A stretch of 64,000 bases of DNA from Desmodus rotundus (Eukaryota; Chordata; Mammalia; Chiroptera; Phyllostomidae): contig NC_071394.1 of NCBI RefSeq assembly GCF_022682495.2, positions 26,446,470 through 26,510,469 on the forward strand, read 5' to 3'. Under the pieces are notes generated by a model. That model was given only the letters and a program-made list of their open reading frames with translations. It had not been told where the DNA came from and searched no databases. Every line of letters begins with the position of its first letter. The stretch's first letter is position 1. The translations under genes and the position numbers were made by a program. Shown in pieces: positions 44,930 to 57,074 of the stretch.

Positions 44930-45256
44930 TTCATGCCCCACCTCTGACCCTTTGCTCATGTGTTTCCTGAACATAGAATGTTCCCTGTACCCCTCCCCAC
45001 CTTCACTGTCCCTTCAGGTCTCATCTTCTCTCCAAAACCTTCCCTGGCAATGCCAGCCCACAGCGACTGCCCGTAACATTTTTTAACCTTTCTGTTTTTA
45101 TTATACATGTGCCGTTCCATGTAACTGTCTTAATTTCAGAACTAGACAATAGGTTTTTTGAGAACAGAATCCATATTGTATCCTCTTGTATTTGTAGCTT
45201 AATGCTGAGCACACATATGTGTTTAACAATTATGCTCTGAAGTGAATAATTGAATT
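44930..45256 (+). repeat. L2 LINE 3' end
   Basis: 'gtcccttcaggtctcatctt', 'aaaccttccctggcaatgcc', 'agaactagacaataggtttt' followed by 'ttgagaacagaatcc', 'tgcacagtgc'-like text and a 'gtgaataattgaat' end are L2 3' hallmarks. Confidence 0.8.
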
Positions 45257-45341
45257 GGATTAGAATGACGTGCTGAATAATTTAGGACAATAGTCTTATT
45301 TTCTTTTAATTATGGTATTTTTCACCTGAGTGTTCTGCACA

Positions 45342-45450
45342 ATCAATATATATATCCATATATAATATATGAGTATGTATATAACCTGCCATTATGTATA
45401 TAATCTTTATAAATATAAATATATATACATATATATATACACACACACAT
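45342..45450 (+). repeat. AT-rich (TA)n/(CA)n low-complexity tract
   Basis: About 110 bp is almost entirely TA/TATATA units and ends in a short (AC)n. Confidence 0.9.
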
Positions 45451-45557
45451 TTGCCACTCAAGAAAAGTTTTTATTCTTATTTAGTTTCCTCATTCAATTG
45501 TTTACTGGACAACTTTGCACTAACACTACCTTCACTGTTTCAAAAATTAAAAAGGAT

Positions 45558-45751
45558 GCCCTGACTGGTGTCGCTCAGAGGATTGGGCATTGTCCCACCA
45601 GCCGAAAAGTCCCCAGTTTGATTTGTGGTCAGGGCACATGCCTGGGTTGTGGGCCAGGTCCCCGTTGGGGGCCTGCTAGAGGCAGCTGATTGATGTTTCT
45701 CTCCTTCTCCCTGCCCCTCTCTCTAAAAATAAATAAATAAAATATTTTTTA
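45558..45751 (+). mobile_element. Ves SINE, sense
   Basis: Head 'gccctgactggtgtcgctca', 'agtttgatttgtggtcaggg', 'cacatgcctgggttgtgggc', 'aggcagctgattgatgtttc', a CT-rich stretch and 'aaaataaataaataaaatat' tail. Flanked by aaaaattaaaaaggat (45542-45557) and aaaaattaaataggat (45752-45767), identical at 15 of 16 bases. Confidence 0.96.
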
Positions 45752-45774
45752 AAAAATTAAATAGGATAAGATGG

Positions 45775-45950
45775 CTTAAGCATTTAGCACAGGCCTCAGC
45801 CCATAGCTGGTGCTAAATAAATGCTGAGAGAAAAAAGTCAAGGGCAGAGTATAAATGTAAACTGAGTTAAAGTGTTTAAACTGACTGCGAGAGTAAGGAT
45901 TCTGGTGTAGGGCTCTGGTTTAAACATTGGCTTTTCTACTTATTCACAGT
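45775..45950 (+). repeat. MIR-like pieces (tentative)
   Basis: 'catttagcacaggcctcagc' with 'atagctggtgctaaataaat' resembles a MIR or L2 3' end; 'gtaaggattctggtgtaggg' with 'tttctacttattcaca' resembles a MIR 5' half. Confidence 0.5.
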
Positions 45951-46310
45951 GCTGCACAGTATTAAAGGAATTGACTAATGTGTGCTTGTCATTTTCTAGT
46001 ATCTCTCAGTTCACTCTATACTTTGATTTGTAAAGCTGTGTGAACTTGGGGTCGGAAAATTATGTTTTCCGGATTCTTTTGTCAACTGATTTCCAGTGAG
46101 GATCTGCTATTGGAGGCACAACGGAAAGACCAGAAGGCAGGAAGAAGAGGAAGGGACTCTCTCCCTCCTTCCACCTTCTGTTAGACGACGACTCCGGCAG
46201 CTTTCGACACGCTTAGCACCAGGGTCACGCCACTTTTTCAGTGGAGGTGAGTGTAAACTAGTTGTGAACTCACTTTTCCAAAAGGAATTGCAAGCATTTT
46301 AGATAATGTT
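45951..46310. mobile_element. Possible ancient repeat, unresolved
   Basis: 'gaacttggggtcggaaaatt', 'tgatttccagtgaggatctg', 'ctattggaggcacaacggaa' and 'gaccagaaggcaggaagaag' have the order of a recurrent mammalian repeat recalled only in outline. Single-copy status cannot be excluded. Confidence 0.35.
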
Positions 46311-46539
46311 TCAAAGAAGTTATAGTCTTCTGAGATGACTCTTTTAAAGGATAGCTCTCATTCTGAGTAAACGGATCACGTATGTGTGTTTCTTTAATCA
46401 ACCTAACTTTATAATATTATATTTACAGAACTTGTTCTCAGTTCTTTCTCCAAGCATAAAGACCCCCAGCTGCCCAGGGTATCTCCCGTGCCCATCACGA
46501 CCTAAGGCAATGAGACTGTCTGAAAAGCACATAGATTTT

Positions 46540-46752
46540 GGAAAAAGTATGGAGGCAAATCTGTGCCTAAAGCCCTTACTCTCCGTAATCTTCAGCAAGT
46601 TACTTGAGCTCACTCTACTTTGGTTCCTCTTCTCTGCACAGTGAGCACAATAAACTCCAAGGGAGTAATTGAGAGGATTAAAGGAAATAGATGCAAGTGC
46701 CTGACACAGGGCCTGGGCCCGGAACAGTCAATAAATGGTTACTGTTATCAGG
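46540..46752 (+). repeat. MIR SINE
   Basis: 'cttcagcaagttacttgagc', 'ggttcctcttctctgcacag', 'gtaattgagaggattaaagg' and 'gcctgacacagggcctgggc' then 'cagtcaataaatggttactg' are MIR order. Confidence 0.82.
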
Positions 46753-47419
46753 ACAAACATTACTGTTATCATTGATATGTGGATGTGGTATTGAGGGAGA
46801 CGCTGCTGGATCACTCCTGCAATGTAGGAATACTGATGTGTCTATTTAAATGACCCAGACAGCTGAGCTTGGAACAACCCATGTGAGTTCTGAGCAGAGC
46901 AGGGAGGACCTAAAAATTGAACTCTGGAATATTTTCCTCTTCTCTTGGTCCATCTATGGGGTCCTGCAAAATGGGAAAGTTGTATCGTCTCAAATTACAT
47001 CCCCATGTTAGAATGTTAATGCAAGAGACCTCCTTTGCCAACAGTCTTGGGAATGTAGTGTTCTGTTCGAACACGACAGGAAAAGGAAGACTTTTCTCCT
47101 TGGAGAACTAATACTTTTCTCAAAATATTAATCATTTGGAGGAAAATCATTCAAAAACATAGTATTCACCTCTCTACTTTTTAAAGCAAAGGACATGATT
47201 CGGCCTTTTTGTTATTGCCAGGGTTATGGTTTTGAACCTCCATGGCGGCATGGCGGGTAGCTCAGGGCTGGGCCTCCTTCTTCCTCAATGTCAGGTATTG
47301 TCTGGATATAGCAGGCTTGAGAAGCACCACACTCACCACCCGTGAAAACAGACAGACGCCCAGAAACCACCAGTGTTCAGGAGAGCGACCACATACTACT
47401 TGAGACACTGTTTCTTCAG

Positions 47420-47632
47420 TAGGCAGAACCTGGAGAGAGACCCTGCTTCAGCTGTGTAATCCCGAGCAAATTACTTCCTGACCCTAGGTTTCTTTACAGT
47501 TCAGTGAGGCTAAAAGAGTACTTACCTCATACCAGAGTCGTGGGTCTTAAATATAGATAGACCTGAAGTGCTTAACAGGGACAGATAGTAAATGCTCAGT
47601 AAACATTATCTGCTATTATTATTATTACTACA
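47420..47632 (+). repeat. MIR SINE with (ATT)n end
   Basis: 'aggcagaacctggagagaga', 'ctgtgtaatcccgagcaaat', 'tacttcctgaccctaggttt' and 'aaaagagtacttacctcata' then 'taaatgctcagtaaacatta' are MIR order, ending in ATT repeats. Confidence 0.85.
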
Positions 47633-47794
47633 AGCAAGCAACATCTCCAGAAAGCTCTGACTTCCCTGCCGCAAACTCATAAACAACCCCTTTTGCGTGT
47701 CTTTTCATCCATCTGTTAAACAAGACTGATTAGAAAGAGTATCCTGAACAGCCAGGGACTAAAGCCCTCTGTTTTTCTTCCCATAGTCCAGTGA

Positions 47795-48170
47795 AACGCC
47801 CGGGTGAGAGGATTTGAGTCCAAGGACAACTTCAATCATTTTGTCAAAAGCCAATCCAATCATTCCCATAAGGGCCCAGTCTCTTGCAGGGACTGCGTCT
47901 CCACCTCTGTGAGTCGCACAGGCAGGTGCTCCAGGAGCGGGAGTGGGCTCCAAGGACCTGCACCTCTGTCAGATCAAGTCGGGTGTCAGAAGGGCAGGAG
48001 CCCCGGAGCTGCGCCTCTGGCTCCATTCGTGGCACTAAAAAGCCACGAGCTTCAGAGCAACAGCGGCTGCGTCTGACTAGAGGAGGAGGATTTCGGAGAC
48101 TGCGCGTCTCTCCACGTGGTTATTTCCTATCTTCTATATGCTGAGCGGGGCAAGTGGCATCCTCAACGTG
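47795..48170. promoter_or_regulatory. Small CpG-rich island
   Basis: About 18 CpGs in roughly 375 bp by hand count, with GC in the mid-fifties percent, giving an observed/expected ratio near 0.6. A CCACGTGG palindrome (E-box type) lies at 48112-48119. A degenerate CTGCRYCTCT-like string recurs at 47893, 47958, 48009, 48067 and 48100. It could be a minor or lncRNA promoter, a methylation-escaping intergenic island, or an unrecognised younger insertion. Frames here (63-90 codons) show no domain. Confidence 0.5.
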
Positions 48171-48671
48171 GACTAGTCTGGCTGTTTCACCCCCAGAGGA
48201 TATGGTTGAAGGTCACCCTGAATTTGAGTGAAGACAGCAACAGCTGCAGCCTTTGTCGCAGCCCAGGTTGGGAGCTGCTGAGCAGGCCCCAGCCCTGTGC
48301 CGCATTACGTGTGAGCTCCATGAATAAACTGACAATGGGCCCTTGAATCAGCATACAACTGTTTCACCAAGCGTGTGCCGCCTGTCAGGGCTCAAGCCTT
48401 TGTGCTATTTTGCTGCTGACACATGCTTCTTCTAGGGACTCACGCCTCAAAATAATATTCCCACGATAAGTAACAGAATGGAGACTATCTGACAATTTTT
48501 ATATTTTATGTCCCCACGCCTGTTCTCTCGCCACCAAACCTACACAACCTCTATTTACATATAAGCAGCTGTGCCTATCTGTATACAGCATTGCTTTCTT
48601 ACAAAGTTGGGGGCGTACCGAGTCTTTATAAAGCAAGTCACATCGTAAATGCACTAGGTGACCTTGAAATT
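48171..48671. other. Repeat-poor stretch
   Basis: Nothing recognised. Confidence 0.4.
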
Positions 48672-49132
48672 GTATTAGTTCTTTATCACTGCATAGCAGA
48701 TTACCCACAAAACATAGTGGATACCATACAATAATAGATATCTATTATCCTCACAATAGCTCTGCGCTAGGAATTCAGACGTGTGTTAGCTGGGCAGTTC
48801 TGGTGTGGGGTCTCTCATGATGTCGCCGTCACAATGTCAGGTAGGACTGCCGTCACTCACATGGCTAGCGGGCTGGTGCTGTAGGTGGTGGAGACCTTAC
48901 TTTCTTCCCATGTGGGCCTCCTGGGCTACTCAAATGTCCTCACAACAAGGTCGCTGACTTCCCCCAGAGTGACTGGTCCATGACAGAGCCGGGCGAAAGC
49001 TCTTCTTTTTGTCAAAGCCACATTCTAAGTGTCAGAAGGGCATCCGTCACTCAGTTGAGGAGGGAATTAACTCCACTTTTGTAGGAAGCAGTATCGCGGA
49101 ATTAGTGGGTATGTTTTAAAACCATCTAAAGG
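48672..49132 (-). mobile_element. MLT1-type MaLR LTR
   Basis: 'agttctttatcactgcatag', 'cagattacccacaaaacata', 'ctgggcagttctggtgtggg', 'ccatgtgggcctcctgggct', 'gagggaattaactccacttt' and 'gggtatgttttaaaaccatc' parallel the copies at 1923-2408 and 10025-10545. All three lie in the same orientation. Confidence 0.7.
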
Positions 49133-49142
49133 CATTTAGGGG

Positions 49143-49400
49143 TGAATCATTCACTTAACAAATATTTATTTATTGAGCACCTGCTATAAGCCCACACTTG
49201 CAGATGCTTGGAATACATCCTGGACAAAACAGACCAGAAGTCCTGCCTGCCCTTGTGGAGTTCAAATCTGGTACAGACAGGCAGAAAATGACAGAAAGCA
49301 TAATAAGTACATTGTATAGTGTGTTGTAAGTTTAAGAGCTCTGCAGGTAGTAGAGTGGACAGGATTGGGGAAGAGGGCCCCAGAATCCTGGACTCAGGTT
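49143..49400 (-). repeat. L2 LINE, antisense
   Basis: 'cacttaacaaatatttattt', 'attgagcacctgctataagc', 'tacatcctggacaaaacaga' and 'cctgcccttgtggagttcaa' then 'aaatgacagaaagcataata' are the antisense L2 3' order. Confidence 0.88.
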
Positions 49401-50665
49401 ACATTTTAAGTCGGGTTATCAGACTTGCCCTCCCTGCAAAGGTGGAGTGGGGCAGGTGATGGTTTGGAAAGGCCAGCGTGTGACCATAGGAGCCCAGTCC
49501 CCGGTGAACCCTGGTCGTTGTTTCTGTGCTCCTTCATGGGCACAGGTGGGAAGACAGGTTTCCCTGCAGCGCCTGAGAACTGCCAGCATTCCCCACCCCT
49601 AACTCACTTAAGAGGACGTTTCCCTGTGGCCACCCCTGCTGCCAGTGACCTTTATGACTGCTCAGGGAGAACATCTGTGCCCCTCAGAGATACAGAGCAG
49701 GCAGCCTGCATGTCCAACAAAGCCCGTCCAAGTGGGGAGGACAAGTGAGTCACTCAGTCCTGAAGACATCACATGTGGAGGAGCAGCACTCTGACAATGC
49801 CGAATGTGTAATTTTAGTGTTTAAATTCAATCATGGTGTTTCCACAACTGGAAGCGAGCTCCAGACCACACCCGACAAGAGCTGCCCAGTTCAGGGAACA
49901 GTAGAATTTTGAAGGTTTCTGAATCATGAAGGGAGAGAGCTGGAAGGACAAGACATTCCAGGTCTGGATAGCCAAAGAAGGGTCAGTATACTCCAGGTGG
50001 ACTCTTGCTGATAGGCTGCCTGGGATTGGAGGAGCTAGGAATGAAGCAGTACAGGGCAGGTGCCAGAGGATTCAATGGAGCTCCCAGTTCTAATACAGCC
50101 ACCCAGTCAGGCTTGCAGGGCCACAGGGCAGCTGGAAGGGTAAGGAGTGTTTGCACAGAGATGTGTGAACGTTATTCAAGGGGCAGTTACTGACCTCGAG
50201 AGTCTGGTGACAAACACTCCTGGGACATAGGCTGCCCCTCAATCTCCCATGCAGCATGTCCAAAGGAGAGGGACCTCATCCAAAGGAAGAGAGTAGAGGG
50301 GCACAAGAGGACCCAAGCATCAGTTCCAAGTCTGAGGGAGGCCTGTGCATGTAGCAAGAGAGAGGTCCCTGATAGAGTCACTCAGCTCAGCCCAGAGAAC
50401 CTTGCCCAAAGATGGCTGTGAAGAGACAATGAATGAGAATGCTTTGCCCCTGGAGATGCTTTAGACACAAGGTGCTATCTATGAGAGCAAGCAGCAAGCA
50501 CCAGGATGAATGGTGGAGACATGAATGAGCTCCACTGGTATCAGAACAATCATCTACAGCCAGGTCCAAGTCCCTGGAGTCAGGGGCACAGGGCACAGAA
50601 GCTGAGTTACACCAAGGAGAACACTTATTCTTATTTGGAGGGCAATATGCTTGAATAAGGTGGAG
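49401..50665. other. Repeat-poor block
   Basis: Unique-looking. A 107-codon frame at 49425-49748 has no domain. Confidence 0.45.
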
Positions 50666-50868
50666 GCTGTGTGGGATGGACTCATCCAGGTTTGCATCCT
50701 GGTTATGCCATTTAATAGCAGTGCCAGAAGTCTCTCAGCCTCTCTTCATCCTCAGTTTCCTCACCTATCAACCTCACACAGCTGGTGAGAGGTAGATGAG
50801 ATAAAACACTGAGCATGGTTCCTGGCCTGTACAAGCCTCCACAAATTGCAGCTGCTTTTATTGTTACT
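50666..50868 (+). repeat. MIR SINE
   Basis: 'aggtttgcatcctggttatg', 'ccatttaatagcagtgccag', 'tcatcctcagtttcctcacc' and 'gagataaaacactgagcatg' then 'gttcctggcctgtac' and 'attgttactg' are MIR order. Confidence 0.88.
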
Positions 50869-51179
50869 GTTTTTACAAATATTGTGGACAGCCACATAGG
50901 TGGGGCTTTGCTTGGTTTCATTACTTGGCATCTCTTCCACTCCCCTCCACCCACTTGGTTCTGGTGTCCAGCTAATCCTATGTCTTTGATCCTGCTGACA
51001 GGGGATCAGCAAGTGACTAAGTTGGGCCAATCAAATTTTCTAGAATCCTGAGTGCTGGCATGCAGGAAGGCAGTTAAAACTGAGTCATCCTGTGACAGGA
51101 AATTTCCTGCTATCATCCCTCCCAGGGTCTGGTATCCAATTCACCCTTATAGTATCCTAGATTTGTTCACTCATTTTAA

Positions 51180-51965
51180 TAAAATACATACCCTAGTAGA
51201 TTCTTAAGAAAGAGTACATAGAAAAAAATTGAGACCCTGCATGTCTAAAATGTCTTCATCACACATTCACACTTGATGTAAGTTTGGCTAAATATACAAG
51301 TACAGAAATATTTTTTCCAAATGTTCCATTTCCTTCCAGCATCTAGTGTTGCTATTGAAAAGTCAGATGTCCACCTCTCCCCCGATCATTTCTTGTGGCT
51401 TATTCACCCAGGCAATCTCTCTGGAATCTTCTCTTGATTCCTGGAGTTCTGAAATTTCATAATAATGTGTCTTGATATGAGGTTTTATTTTGTGGCTGTT
51501 ATTTATTTTGTTTGGTCACTTCATGGGATTTCTTGTATTATTTATTTGGTAATTTTCTTTCCTCAGTTTTCTCTCTTCTCTCTTTGTGAATATACTATGA
51601 GTTAAATGTGAAAATCCTGAATCAATCCCCTTAACTTCATAGTGTTTCTCTCCTACTTTCCAAATTTGTGTCTTTTATTTCCTATTTTCTATGAGATTTC
51701 ATCAATTTGATCTAACCTTTTTATTGAATGTTATTCCATTATTGTACTTTTAATTTCTATGACTTCTTTCTTGCTCTCTCATTTTTCTAGGGTCCTGTTT
51801 TTATTTAATAAATTAGTAGTATTTTTTGTTTGTTTCTGCTCCCTTACTTTTCCCCTGCTTCCTCCAACTTTCCTTTTTTGTTTTGGTTTCTGTTTTTTAT
51901 GCAATCAATCTCCCATGTTAAATATAAGTCTTTAGTCATTCTTGAATGTCAATGTCTTCCAACTT
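51180..51965. mobile_element. Second copy of the ancient LINE-like relic
   Basis: 'gagaccctgcatgtctaaaa', 'tgtcttcatcacacattcac', 'ttccagcatctagtgttgct', 'attgaaaagtcagatgtcca', 'ttcctggagttctgaaattt' and 'tgttttggtttctgtttttt' correspond in order to the relic at 3690-5180, in the same orientation. Confidence 0.65.
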
Positions 51966-51999
51966 GTAAATCCAGTCTCTTGTATTTTTCAGACAGTTG

Positions 52000-52320
52000 A
52001 TTTTTAAAAAATATCTACATAAGGAATACATAAATGTATTCTCATCACCAAAAATTCAAACAAAACAAATGTATACTGAGAAAAATGTAAAAGTCCCCAC
52101 ATACTCCCACTCCTGTTCCCAAATGTAACCACTGACAACAGTTTGGTGTGCCAAGATATCTTCTACCATACAGTCTAATGCCTTCTGAGTTAACGCAGAC
52201 ACAATAAAATGTCCTTCATGGAGGATCCACAGCATGTCTCTGTGTGTATATTTTAATTTGTTTGATTTATGTGAGTTATTTAATTTTTGAATTTATTACC
52301 TAACATTTGAAAATTAGGAG
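52000..52320 (-). mobile_element. Old L1 fragment, antisense
   Basis: 'ccactcctgttcccaaatgt' and 'aaccactgacaacagtttgg' then 'tgtgccaagatatcttc' match antisense L1M. Boundaries are uncertain. Confidence 0.6.
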
Positions 52321-55009
52321 ACCATATAAAAATTCAGATTCCTAAACTTTCTTTAAAAAATTGGGAAGTCTGGCAACACTGGACTCATGTACCCATATTA
52401 TGAAGGAGACTTTTTTTTTCTATAGTTCTCCTGGATCCCACTGGACCTGTGTTCACTCGCAGTACTTGCCTGCCTTCTGTGAGCATTGAAATTGGTGGTA
52501 CCTAGGTTAAGATATTGGTGTGGGCTCTGGAATTGTAACACATCCATCATTAACTAATAACACATCCATCTACCAAATAATAGGAAGGTCTGTCATACAG
52601 GAAAACATGGAGGGGAAAGGCCTCCTGTTAAAATGGCATGAAACAGGGTGGGCTGGGGTAGACTGGACTTTGGATCCATGGGACTATTGGAACTAAAAGG
52701 TAGGATGGCTTATTAACTGTTGATCCCTGATTTCCCTGAGTACTGTTTCTTCCACTGATCTTCCCAAATGTAGGTCCCATGGCAGCAAAACACACTTTCT
52801 GACTTCCAAGAAGAAGAACAGGTACAGGCTGAAGGGCAGATTAGGCAGGAAGCAGCAGAGATGTTGACCAAACTCAGACTCAAACCCAACTCAAACCCAA
52901 GACCAGACTCAGTATGAGCTGTCTGTCACCATGGCCATCACCAGTCATGAAATGCTGCCACTCACCCTCAGGCAGCTGATCTCCAAGGCTGACTCCTCAT
53001 ACTTTCTCCAGTCCGGGAGGCAGCCCACGTGCCCTTTCCTCCTAAGCCTCATGCCTGCTCATCAAATGCAAGTGGGCTTTCAGTGCAGCTCTAATCTCTC
53101 CACACGCTTCTTCTGCCTCATTTAACCCAGTAATTACCCCATATCCACTCCTTCAAAGCAAACCGTGACTTGACCCCAGACGGATGCTTTAAAAAATACA
53201 GGTTTGATGAATCCTTTTATATTACCAAAGGTTAGGGAGAGCCTAGTAAAATCATTTCTGTGTGGAGATACTTAGCTCTAAAAATACATATTTGTCAGCA
53301 GGAGAGAACATCTCTGGCTCTCTTTAACTCATGGCTACAGATAAATGTTAGTGTTTCTTTTTTTAATCGCACAGGTGTATGAGATCGTTTGGGGGAAAGC
53401 GATTGGCCAGACTTCATCATGTGTCTATAGAACACAAAGCAGCAGGCCTTGACTTCTGCCAGTTCCCAGTTTACTAAAGGTCTCGTGGGCCATTTTTCAC
53501 CGAAGGGCAACATGACCCCTGGTTTGGCCACTGTCCTCTCCTTACCCTGTCTCCAACCTTCCCCTGCCCCATTCCCACCAGCCTCACTCCCCAGGGGGCC
53601 CTAAGTAATCCCCAGCGGGCCCTCAGCTCTGAGGCCTGCCCAGAGATCACAGAAACAGGGTAACAGCCACTGTTAGTGTTTATTCTCTGGTTCCCAGTGA
53701 GATACCAGCCTTTCTTCTACTAAATTGCTGCACTCCATTGTGCTTGAGAAATGAAAGTGTTGTCCTTGGTCAGAGTTTCATCTTGAGCACAAATAAAGGA
53801 GCATTTACTGGGGAATATAGGTGACAGGATCCAGATCCCTCCAAAGACACTATTTTGGGAAGCAGCCAAGGAGGAAAGAAAAGGTGGCAGTGAGGAGACA
53901 AATTATATGATATTTCTCTTTCTTCTATCCCAAGTTAAATTTATTCCTGCCTTTTGCTTTTATCTAATACTGCTCTCATTTCTCTTGGTCTCTCCCGTTA
54001 TTGCATAGAAAAGTGGAATTCTGCACCCAGCATGGCGTGGAAACACAGCAGGTGAGCAGTGTAGAGCTTTCTGTCAGGGTCCTCACTCCCCTTCCTGATC
54101 ACTCCTCCAGCCTCCCGGTCCCCAACACAGTCGCTGCCCAGCAGGGCTTCCCACAGCTCGGATTGAATCTAAATCCTAAAATCATCCGAGATATACTCCT
54201 CCTGGGACACACAGCAAAATATAATAAGTTTCTCAAAATGTGACCTAATTATAACTGTCCTTTTAAGTTTTATTTCCCACTGGGACTAAATGTCTGCAGT
54301 TAAAAATAATTCTTGAAACAGGTCCATGTTGCCACAAAACTTTTCAGAGTCACTTAAATGTTATCCATATTCCCAGTTTATTTTTCTCCTCTGTTCCTGT
54401 GTGATAAAAGCCAGACAGCCCGGAGAGGTGGGAGGCCAGGCCACATTTCAGGCAGAGAGAGGACACGCTGGGCTGGAATTCTCACAGCTGAATCTTCCCA
54501 TCTGCCCGGACAAGGGGCCAGGTGACCTCTGGCTCACTGACACCCCGTGCATTAGTGACCCTGTATCATTCCTGGTGTCAGCCCCCAGGTAAGCCTCAGG
54601 TGCCCAGCAGCCACAACTCCCTCCCCTTCTCTTCCCATGAATACCAGGCTCATAGGGTTTAATCCTTATTCTCCTTTGTTGCCCCATATGGTTTCTGATT
54701 CACGCAGGCCTCCATCCCCCTGCATCTCCATGGTCCACAGCGCTCACTCTCTCCTTGTAATGTCTCCTTCCATAAAGCTCTTTTTAGAGGCAATGCTGTC
54801 TTTCTGAACAGAAGCAGCCCGCAATCTGGCTGGCCAGCAACCCTCGCTTTATTTGCGCTAACTCGGATAGACCCAGCTCCTAACAGTGGGGTTTTCTGAG
54901 GACATTTTCAGAAGCTGTTGCTTTTTCAACTTCTCCACTTAACTCTCTCTGAAAAGGAACAAAAGATGAGGATTCTTCTGCTCGAAGGCCGCATACCCTG
55001 AAGGCTCCA
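52321..55009. other. Largest repeat-poor block (2.7 kb)
   Basis: No transposable element was recognised. Frames are all under 90 codons and featureless. It is the best candidate here for holding conserved non-coding sequence, simply because it lacks repeats. Confidence 0.45.
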
Positions 55010-55245
55010 CACACATGTTCTGAAGTTAGACAGGTCTAGGTTCGAATCCTAGATGTACCACCTGGGTGGCCTCAGACACGTGTTTGAACTCCCTCAGTCT
55101 CGGTTTCCTCATCTGTGAAATGGGGATGATAAAGGAATGACTTTCTAAGTTTGCCGTGAGGACTAAAATGGATAAGTAATGCACAGCCATTGGCATGGGG
55201 CCTGGCGTGTGGTAAACCCTCTGTAGATATGAGCTATTATAATTA
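55010..55245 (+). repeat. MIR SINE, full-length
   Basis: 'gaagttagacaggtctaggt', 'tcgaatcctagatgtaccac', 'cagtctcggtttcctcatct', 'gtgaaatggggatgataaag' and 'gcatggggcctggcgtgtgg' follow the complete MIR, including the tRNA-like B box. Confidence 0.96.
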
Positions 55246-56304
55246 GAGCTTTTGAAAAAATCACTTCTTCCAGCTAAGATAATGCCATTAGTGCAGATAG
55301 AGGATGCTATTTCTGCTTGTCAGAGGGTGCCAGGAGGATTTAAGCCAAAGGTGGCTAGACACGAAATTACCTTAGTCATCTGGGTGCTCTTCTCTCCTGA
55401 CTGCAGCCCATGGAAGTAAAAAGCTAAGAAAAGAGAGAGGCCATGGCCTGGATCATCCCCGGGTGCTCTGGTGAGAACCCACAAGCAAAACCATGCCATT
55501 TCCAAGACCTTCCCAAATCTGAAGAAGAGATGCTGAGTTTTAAAATGAGCAGATACATTTTAATGTTTAATCTCAGTTATGCACATTTATTCTGTGCTAA
55601 ATCGTTGAGTCCTCCACGTGAGTGTAGGTGACCGGTGCTTGAAGCTGGGTATAAAATGCCAAATCCAATATACGGAGATTTATAAAAAGACATAGATAGT
55701 CACTGAGAGCTCCCCACCCAGTTTTGGCCAAAAGCACTAGCAGGCTTTTACCCAGAGACTCGAAGAAGAGAAACAGGAAAAGAACATGGCTGGCTGGAAG
55801 CAACAAGGAACAGACAGACAAAAAAACGAGCGCTGTTAGAAGCACAGCTGGGCAGGACTGTGACGGGGAGCAGGGGCAGGAGAAGTGGAGAAACCAAACA
55901 GTGAGCTCCGCTGCTCACCTGCTGTGCTTCCGCCCCGTGCTGGGTGCTGCGAGGTCAGAGTTGTAGGAGAGCCAGCCTCCACACAAAGCCTCTGGCAGCA
56001 TTTCCAGCATATGTATTACAAGGAGATGGTTGATTTAATGCATGATTATAGAGCTCACATGTTAAGACAAATGTAATGGGAACATGAGACCCTTCCATTA
56101 AATATTAACACACAGGAGTTACCCTCAACCAGTGAGGAGGGGGCTGGTGGATAACCAAGCCTTTCGCCCTTTTGTACTATCTCTCAGAAGGTCCCCCCCA
56201 GGGCAGAAGTGTACTCCTTCACATTCCCTTAACGGCTTGCCTCCCTAACTGCATCTAATTTCCCCACTCCTCACCAAGGATCGCCTGCTGGATTTGCTTC
56301 CTAG
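55246..56304. other. Repeat-poor block
   Basis: No element or gene was recognised. Confidence 0.45.
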
Positions 56305-56762
56305 GCTGTTTCCCAGGCTGCCGTAACAAATGATGACAAACTTGGTAGCTGAAAGTGACAGAAATTTATTTCTCCCAGTTCTAGAGACCAGAAGTCCACA
56401 GTCAAGGTGGTGGCGGGACTGCATTCACTCTGAATGACGGTGCTGGGAGGAATCCACCTTTGTCTCTTCTAGTTCCTGGGGCCTCCGGGTGTGCCTTTGG
56501 CGTGTGGCTGCCTCATCTGATCTCTGTCCTGTCTCCACATGGCCCTCTCCTCCCCTGTTTTCCTGTCTTCTCTCTGGGTCTTCTCCAGACATTTGTCATT
56601 GGATTTAGGATTTACCCAGGTATTCCAGAATCATTTCACATCTTGAGATCTTTAACAATCACATTTGCAAAAACTCTTCCTGAACATGGTCATATTTACA
56701 AATTGTGAACCTTATGACATGAATGTATCTATTTGAAGGCCACCATTCAAACTACTACCCCT
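56305..56762 (-). mobile_element. MaLR LTR (MLT1 type), antisense
   Basis: 'ccaggctgccgtaacaaatg', 'gaaatttatttctcccagtt', 'ctagagaccagaagtccaca', 'catttgcaaaaactcttcct' and 'gaaggccaccattcaaacta' are the antisense MLT1 layout. Confidence 0.88.
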
Positions 56763-56904
56763 GCCAAGTAAGCAACTTACACTCATCTCGGGCTTTGCTT
56801 TTGGTAGAATCCAAACAAAGCAAGCAGCAAAAGAAATGCAGGTTATCTAGTCCATACCTCTACGACCAGGCAGGCCTCCTAGAAAATGCACTGAACAAAT
56901 AGCT

Positions 56905-57017
56905 GCTTAAGCTTATCACCTTCGATGCTTGTTTGATTCAGCATGTTATCCCCAGGGCTTAGCACACAGTGCCTGGCACATAGTAGGACTAAAAAAAATC
57001 TTACTGAATGAATAAGG
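56905..57017 (+). repeat. L2 3' terminus
   Basis: 'gttatccccagggcttagca', 'cacagtgcctggcacatagt' and 'aggactaaa' then 'tactgaatgaataag' are diagnostic L2 end phrases. Confidence 0.85.
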
Positions 57018-57074
57018 TCTCACCATCAGATTCCCAGGTAGAGAAACAAACTTTGAGGGTTTTTTTTTTCTTGA

